Below are positions 1 through 5,000 of a stretch of 6,612 nucleotides of DNA, piece by piece. Both the position numbers and the translations under genes were made by a program. Every line of letters starts with the position of its first letter. The stretch's first letter is position 1. Location: positions 1-6,612 of the forward strand of contig JAKCAB010000071.1 of NCBI GenBank assembly GCA_021839785.1. Direction: 5' to 3'. The notes under the pieces were generated by a model, which saw only the letters and a program-made list of their open reading frames with translations, was not told the origin of the DNA and did no database searches. Source of the DNA: a bacterium (GTDB lineage Bacteria > Verrucomicrobiota > Verrucomicrobiae > Limisphaerales > J093).

Positions 1-485
1 TCGGGGCTGAACTGGTAGAAGCCGTGTCCACAGTAGTTGTTTGCCGGGGTGAAAAACACCACGCGGCCGCCCGGCTTCGCCAATTGCATGCAACTCGCCA
101 GTGCCGTCGGCAGATTGAAAACATGCTCCAGCGTGCCGCCGTCGAGCACCAGGTCGAACTGTTCGCGCCATTCCGGCGGCAACGGTTGGTTCAAGTCGTG
201 AATCAACTCCGCGCCTTCGTAGGCGGAGGCGTCGCAGGACATGACTTCGGCGGCCCCCAACAGGCGGAAAAACGCACCCGCGCGCCAGGTCGCCGCGTGC
301 AGGCGCCGCTTCATTTCGGCCTCGGCGGCGGCGGGTTGGGCGCCGTCGAATTCCCGGAGCAAGGCGAGGAGCCGTTCGGGGCCGACCCAGAGATCCTGTC
401 GGCCGAGGGTGAGAACCTTCTCGAACGAAGCGCCGGATCGGCGGGCTTCCAGCAGAAAACGAATCGACTCGGCGGTTAATCCCAT
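1..485 (-). CDS. SAM-dependent methyltransferase, class I-like (C-terminus off the left edge)
   Basis: Reading leftward from ATG at 485, the frame stays open to the window edge, giving 161 residues that begin MGLTAESIRF. The protein resembles the class I SAM-dependent methyltransferases often found in polysaccharide gene clusters. Visible pieces are a short N-terminal helix with 'LTLGRQ' (residues 25-30) where the glycine-rich SAM loop would lie, an acidic 'SCDASAYEGAE' stretch (83-93), the motif 'FDLVLDGGTLEHVF' (110-123) matching the DxVxxxxxLEHV region, and 'AKPGGRVVFFTP' (136-147) matching the post-III strand and turn. The classical GxGxG motif I is not seen, which appears usual for this 'GRQ' subgroup. 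The start lies 35 bases after the upstream glycosyltransferase stop, with weak Shine-Dalgarno-like AGGTG just upstream, so the two are probably co-transcribed. The methyl acceptor cannot be deduced; a sugar or lipid-linked glycan is a guess from context. Confidence 0.8.
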   Translation of the reverse strand, partial: MGLTAESIRFLLEARRSGASFEKVLTLGRQDLWVGPERLLALLREFDGAQPAAAEAEMKRRLHAATWRAGAFFRLLGAAEVMSCDASAYEGAELIHDLNQPLPPEWREQFDLVLDGGTLEHVFNLPTALASCMQLAKPGGRVVFFTPANNYCGHGFYQFSP

Positions 486-520
486 AGGCGCACCTGAGAG
501 TGCCGGGCGTCAGCGCGGAT

Positions 521-1624
521 TCAAGCCTGCGCCCCGCGGGCCTGGGCCTCCAGCCAGTCGCACGCTGGCGGCAGCACCTGGCTCCAATGAAAGGTCTTGG
601 CGCGCTCCCAGGCGGCGACACGATGCCGTTGATACCGCTCCGGGTCGCGCGTCAGGAACTCGATCGCCCCGGCCAGGGCCTCCGGTGTTTCCTGCGGCGT
701 GACGATGCCGGTCTGGTCGTCCAGCGTGGACTCGATCAGGCCCGCCACCGGATAGACCACCGCGGACGTGCCCATCGCATTGGCCTCGATGACATTCAAG
801 CCCCAGCCTTCGCGCAAGGAGGTGTGCAAGAGCAGGTGTGCCTCGCGCAACCGGGCGTCCTTCGCCGCCTCGGGCAGCGCGCCGGTGAATTCGACCGGCC
901 AGCGGTCCGCAAGTCTGGCGGCGAGTTCCCGCAAGGAGGATTCGATCACGCCGCTGCCCACCACCGTCAGGCGCGCGTCCACCCCGCGTTGGCGCAGGAG
1001 CGCGTAAGCGCGGATGGCGTGGTCCACCCGTTTGTTGGGTGCCAGCCGCGAAACGACGATCAGGCGCACGGGCGGCGTGAGCGGTTTGTCCGGCAAGGCA
1101 GGCAGGGCCTGCGTGTCCACGCCGTAAGGAATCAACTGCACGCGCCGCACGCCGATTTGTTCCAGCAGGATTTTCGTGGACGCGGAGGCGGTCCAAAACT
1201 GCGTGTTCCGGTAGAGCCAGAGCATCCGCTTCTCCTGCCAGCGGCCGAAGGCGGCGGTGAGCGGGCGGTAGAAGGACTTCCAGATCGGTCCCAAAACTTC
1301 GTGGATGTAGGCGACGCAATTCGTGCCGCACCACCAGGGCGCGAACCACGGCAGACCGTGGTGCTGGTCAATCACCAGGTCGAAGCGCGGCTGGCGGCGA
1401 ACCCAGCGGCGCGCCGCGAAAATCGCGCTGCCCTTGCCCCCGGCACGGACGATGCGGATGCCGCGCAGGTCTTCCTCCGCCGGCGCACCCGGAAACGCGA
1501 AGGTGAACCAGACGACTTCATGCCCGCGCGCGCGCAAGGCGGCGAGGTAACCTTCGGTCACGCGCTCCGCCCCGCCGGCCAGCGGGTTCTTCGGGTCGCG
1601 CCAATTCAGCATCAAGAAACGCAT
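521..1624 (-). CDS. Glycosyltransferase family 4 (GT-B fold), complete, 367 aa
   Basis: This is a retaining GT-B glycosyltransferase of the GT4 / 'glycosyl transferases group 1' type, which moves a sugar from a nucleotide-sugar donor to a growing glycan at the cytoplasmic face of the membrane. The N-terminal acceptor domain opens with MRFLMLNWRDPKNPLAGGAE (residues 1-20), including the family's glycine turn 'AGGAE'. The C-terminal donor domain starts near 185 with 'LIVVSRLAPNKRVDHAI' (188-204), carrying the conserved R193 and K198, followed by 'VVGSG' (221-225). The E-x7-E nucleotide-sugar signature is intact as E272-GWGLNVI-E280, followed by 'ANAMGTSAVVYPVAG' (281-295). There is no signal peptide or membrane span. 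Length is normal for the family. The start is supported by GGAGG nine bases before ATG. It is the first gene of a leftward pair with the methyltransferase, suggesting surface polysaccharide assembly. Donor and acceptor sugars cannot be read from the sequence. Confidence 0.93.
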   Translation of the reverse strand: MRFLMLNWRDPKNPLAGGAERVTEGYLAALRARGHEVVWFTFAFPGAPAEEDLRGIRIVRAGGKGSAIFAARRWVRRQPRFDLVIDQHHGLPWFAPWWCGTNCVAYIHEVLGPIWKSFYRPLTAAFGRWQEKRMLWLYRNTQFWTASASTKILLEQIGVRRVQLIPYGVDTQALPALPDKPLTPPVRLIVVSRLAPNKRVDHAIRAYALLRQRGVDARLTVVGSGVIESSLRELAARLADRWPVEFTGALPEAAKDARLREAHLLLHTSLREGWGLNVIEANAMGTSAVVYPVAGLIESTLDDQTGIVTPQETPEALAGAIEFLTRDPERYQRHRVAAWERAKTFHWSQVLPPACDWLEAQARGAQA

Positions 1625-1632
1625 CGTGTCCG

Positions 1633-1637
1633 GCCTC
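1633..1637 (-). promoter_or_regulatory. Ribosome binding site of the glycosyltransferase gene
   Basis: On the minus strand, GGAGG lies nine bases before the ATG at 1624. It is a clear Shine-Dalgarno match and supports this start. Confidence 0.65.
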
Positions 1638-1662
1638 CCATCGTCCGGCCGGAAAGCGATGC

Positions 1663-1691
1663 CTTATCTCCGCTCGGCGACGGTCTGACAA
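1663..1691 (-). promoter_or_regulatory. Candidate sigma70-type promoter for the leftward operon
   Basis: Read on the minus strand, TTGTCA (1691-1686, five of six matches to the -35 consensus) is followed after exactly 17 bases by GATAAG (1668-1663, four of six matches to the -10). Transcription would start roughly 30 bases before the glycosyltransferase ATG. The -10 is imperfect and this is prediction only. Confidence 0.35.
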
Positions 1692-1771
1692 TGGTAAAAA
1701 GGATTTTCACCTGTTCGAGGCGTTCGCTTTGGCTCCAGCCTGGTCGGCCCGCCCAGTCAAGACCGACACAG

Positions 1772-1784
1772 CCATGCAGCATGG
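1772..1784. repeat. 13-base perfect palindrome, possible operator
   Basis: CCATGCAGCATGG is a perfect inverted repeat of two six-base arms around a single central A. It lies about 100 bases upstream of the rightward TATAAT box and about 80 bases upstream of the leftward candidate -35. The position would suit a dimeric regulator acting on either promoter. A chance occurrence cannot be excluded, and no regulator gene is in the window. Confidence 0.3.
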
Positions 1785-1864
1785 GTGCACTGACATGGCC
1801 GGCGATCGGCTCTTGCAGTCTGTAAAGGTCGCTACGGATGACGCTTCTAATTTTCGCCCCAACG

Positions 1865-1892
1865 GTTTGCGAGTTGATTCGGCACGTATAAT
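1865..1892 (+). promoter_or_regulatory. Candidate promoter of the giant secreted protein gene
   Basis: TATAAT at 1887-1892 is a perfect -10 hexamer in an AT-richer pocket. The -35 is poor: GTTTGC at 1865-1870 is the best candidate near the expected 16-17 base spacing. This may mean activator dependence or a different sigma factor. A start near 1899 would leave an untranslated leader of about 45 bases before ATG 1946. The start codon itself has only a weak purine run, AAAAAGAA (1933-1940), as ribosome binding site. Confidence 0.4.
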
Positions 1893-1945
1893 GCGGTAGA
1901 AGGAAGCGCAAACCGCTTGAGAAACATCGAACAAAAAGAACCGCT

Positions 1946-2017
1946 ATGCCAAACCGCCTACTGTTCTTCCGACGACTTGCAGCGGTGTCCGTTGCGCTTG
2001 TCGCCGCCGCCGTCAGT
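1946..2017 (+). other. Signal peptide of the giant protein
   Basis: Residues 1-24 have the three-part structure of a Sec signal: MPNRLLFFRR with arginines at 4, 9 and 10, a hydrophobic core LAAVSVALVAAAV (11-23), and small residues at the end (A20-A21-A22, or A22-V23-S24) fit for signal peptidase I. There is no lipobox cysteine, so a lipoprotein is unlikely. Confidence 0.8.
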
Positions 2018-5000
2018 CGACCGGAGACTTTGCTGAACATCGACTTCGGCACCGGCACCGCGAGCCAGAAGGCCGGCCCCGCGGCCGTTGGCCAAACCGC
2101 GAACGACTTCTGGAATCTATACAGCCGGGACGACGGGGCCGGCGGGTTTCGAACATTCGGGGAACTCACCGAACTCAAATGGGCTGACGGTTCGCTCTCG
2201 CCGGTGGACCTGGTAATCACCAACGCGGCCAGTGCCGGTGCATCGAGCGCTGCGGATCCGATGTTCGCGACTTACCTGTACCCGTCGCCGAACGGTGACA
2301 CTGACATCAAGTTAACGCTGAGCCAGGTGCCGTCGGGGCACTACGATCTTTACCTGTACGGCCACGGCCTTCGCGACACCGAAGACGGCGTGTTCGAAGT
2401 GGAGGCTTTCGGGACCGCTTACGGCACGAAGAGTGTTAGTTCAGCGCCGGGCTGGAACGCTAATTACTGGCGGGAGAGTGTCCATTACGTGCGTTTCCCC
2501 GATGTGGTTTCCGACGGCCATGGCACGCTGACGGTGACCGTGAAACCCGGCATAAGCGGCACAGCGGTTCTCAACGGTCTCCAGTTGGTCGGGAAGGATG
2601 ATGCCCAGCCCGCCGAGCTTTTCGTGGCGGTCGAAGAAGGCGCTATTCCGAGCGACAACGGCAGTTCCCAAGGAGCCGCTTGGGGCGATTACGACAATGA
2701 CGGAAAGCTCGATCTCTTCGTCACCGATTCCGCGGGTCTGGATCGCCTGTATCACAACGAAGGAAATGGTATGTTCCAATTAACGTCCGACGTGGTGCCG
2801 CCGGCTCCGGGTGGCTCTCATGGCTGTGCGTGGGGCGATTTCGACAACGACGGTCGGCTGGATCTGCTGGTGGGTAAGCGTAGCGGGGCGACCAGTGTCA
2901 TCTACCGCAACCAAGGTCATGGCACGTTCGGGCTGCTCTCGGAAGCCGCCTTTCCTGCGGCGGCGGGCGACACCGTTGGAGCCGCGTGGGGGGACTTCGA
3001 CCAGGACGGATATCTTGACGTGTTCCTGACCGACCTGACCGGCAAGAACCGTCTCTTCAAGAACCACGCGGGCCAGTCCTTCACGTTGGTGGCGGATTCG
3101 CCAACTGCCGAGGTAAGATCGGCGGTTGGCGTGGCGTGGGGGGATTACGACCACGATGGCAACCTTGACCTGTTTGTGGCCAACGGGGGTAACCAAGACA
3201 ATTCGTTATTTCATAATGTCGGAGGTGCCCTGATCAAGGTAACCGACTCGACGGTGTGCACGGGTGGCGGTTACTCGGTGGGCGCAGCTTGGGGGGATTA
3301 CGACAACGACGGATTCCTGGACCTGTTCGTGGCCAACCGCCTTGGGCGAAACTTCCTTTACCACAACAACGGCGACGGCACCTTCTCGGAGATGAAAGCC
3401 GGTGCGGTGGTCAACGATCGCGGCGACTTCAACGGATGCGCCTGGGCCGACTACGACAATGACGGCTATCTCGACCTTTTCGTGGCCAGCTTCAGCGGCT
3501 CGCCCTGCTACATTTACCACAACAGCGGTGACGGTACTTTCACGCGCGTCACGACAGAACCTCCGACCCTGGCCGGATCCAGTGGCGACGCCGTGGTCCT
3601 GGCGGACTACGATGGCAACGGTTTTCTCGATCTGTTTCTCGCCAAATGGGGCGGAGGCCAAAGCCAGCTTTATCGTAACGTTGGCAATGGCAACCACTGG
3701 TTGACGCTGCGGCTTTCCGGAGTGGCTTCAAACCGTTCGGCGATCGGAACCAGGATTCGCCTCAAGACAACCGTAAATGGCTCAGAACGTTGGCAAACGC
3801 GCGAGATCAGCAGCGGAGACGGCTGGGGCGGTGCTTCGCTGGACGCCCATTTTGGTCTTGGCACAAGCACTACGGCGGAGGCCATTCAAATCCAATGGCC
3901 ATCGGGAAACTCGCAAGAACTGAAAGGGGTGGCCGCTGGCCAAATCCTCACTCTCACCGAAGTGTTGCCGGTGCTGAAGATCGCGCCCAAGAGCGGCTTC
4001 TTCTCTGGCGAGGTGATCGTTGCTTTCACAGTTGCCTTGGAAGGCGCCGAGGCCCGCTACACGCTTGACGGGAGCGAGCCGACGGCCAGTTCCACTCGAT
4101 ATGACGCGCCGTTTACGCTGACGACCACGGCGCGGGTGCAAGCCCGGTTGTTCAAAGATGGCGCGCCGGCATCGGACGTGGTGAGCGCCGTGTACTTGGA
4201 CAACCATTGGAACGACGGGATTCCCGCCGCGTGGCGCGAGCGGTATTGGGGCGCCGAGTGGTTCGCGCAGGCCGCGGCCGGCCCGCTGGCCGACCCCGAC
4301 AACGACGGTTTCACGAATTACCAGGAGTGGCTGGCCGGCACGGATCCCACGAAGCTGGAGTCCAAGCCGGAGCTCGCCCAGCCGCTGCTCAGTTTCAGTC
4401 CGAATCCCGGGACATACCTCGGCGAGGTGGAGGTGAGCATCACGAACTACGTCGCTGGCGTCGTCGTCCGGTACACCTTGGATGGCACGGAACCGACGGT
4501 CACTGCCAACGCGTTCCAGGAGCCGCTGGTGTGTTACCATTCGACCACGGTAAAGGCGCGCGTGTTCGTCAACGGCAACCCGGTTTCCGAAGTGGTCAAC
4601 GCGGCTTACACGGTCACCGAAATTGCTCCCAGCATCGTGGCGCAGCCGGTCGGCGGCAGGGCAGTGGAAGGCGCGCCGTTCGAGTTGAGCGTCATGGCGA
4701 AAGGCACGCCGCCTTTGGCTTACCAGTGGTATCGCGACGGCACGGCCTTGGCGGAGGCGACCTCCGCCACGCTCCCCCTGCCTGCAGTGACGCTCGCGAT
4801 GGCCGGCAGCTACACGGTGAAAATCAGCAATGCGCAGGGTTCGGTTACCAGCGCGTCGGCAATCCTGGTTGTGAATCCGGCGCCCACACCGCCTACGATT
4901 GTCCAGCAACCGGACAACCAGACGGTGGGCGCCGGCGGCACCGCGGTCTTTGCCGTGAAGGCCACCGGGACCGCGCCGCTCACTTATCTCTGGCGGCGGA

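Larger units (their letters stand above)
1625..1945. other. Divergent intergenic region (321 bases)
   Basis: No convincing gene is seen between the leftward glycosyltransferase and the rightward giant gene. The stretch holds candidate promoters for both directions, the 10-base palindrome TCCGGCCGGA at 1644-1653 (20-29 bases upstream of the glycosyltransferase start), the 13-base palindrome at 1772-1784, and locally AT-richer sequence around 1688-1715 and 1845-1945. No tRNA, rRNA or clear terminator hairpin was recognised, and none is needed because both genes read outward. Confidence 0.7.

Noticed and set aside
1623..1650. Short direct repeat of ATCGT..CCGGCC near the glycosyltransferase start
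   Set aside because: The copies are short, imperfect and GC-rich, and may be chance. The 10-base palindrome TCCGGCCGGA within it is noted only as part of the intergenic description.
500..1825. Long rightward open frame of 441 codons opposite the glycosyltransferase
   Set aside because: It is antisense to a clear GT4 gene with intact motifs. Its own translation is rich in R, Q and H without any domain pattern, as expected from the complement of GC-rich coding sequence.
1774..1899. Small rightward frame of 41 codons in the intergenic region
   Set aside because: It starts inside the palindrome, ends just past the TATAAT box, has no good ribosome binding site and no recognisable product.
1612..2223. 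Leftward frame of 203 codons spanning the intergenic region
   Set aside because: It overlaps the start of the glycosyltransferase and the signal peptide and N-terminal module of the giant protein, and shows no domain. Both flanking genes have better starts.
2603..3691. Regular DNA repeats that could suggest a CRISPR or satellite array
   Set aside because: The period is about 150 bases, stays in frame and encodes VCBS repeats; there are no short identical repeats with unique spacers.
2441..3697. Series of leftward frames with repeated V-V-I-x-P-P motifs (2441-2779, 2780-3196, 3206-3697)
   Set aside because: The repetition is the complement of the VCBS repeat cores (GATTACGACAAC...), not an independent repeat protein. 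The frames are broken and carry no domain.
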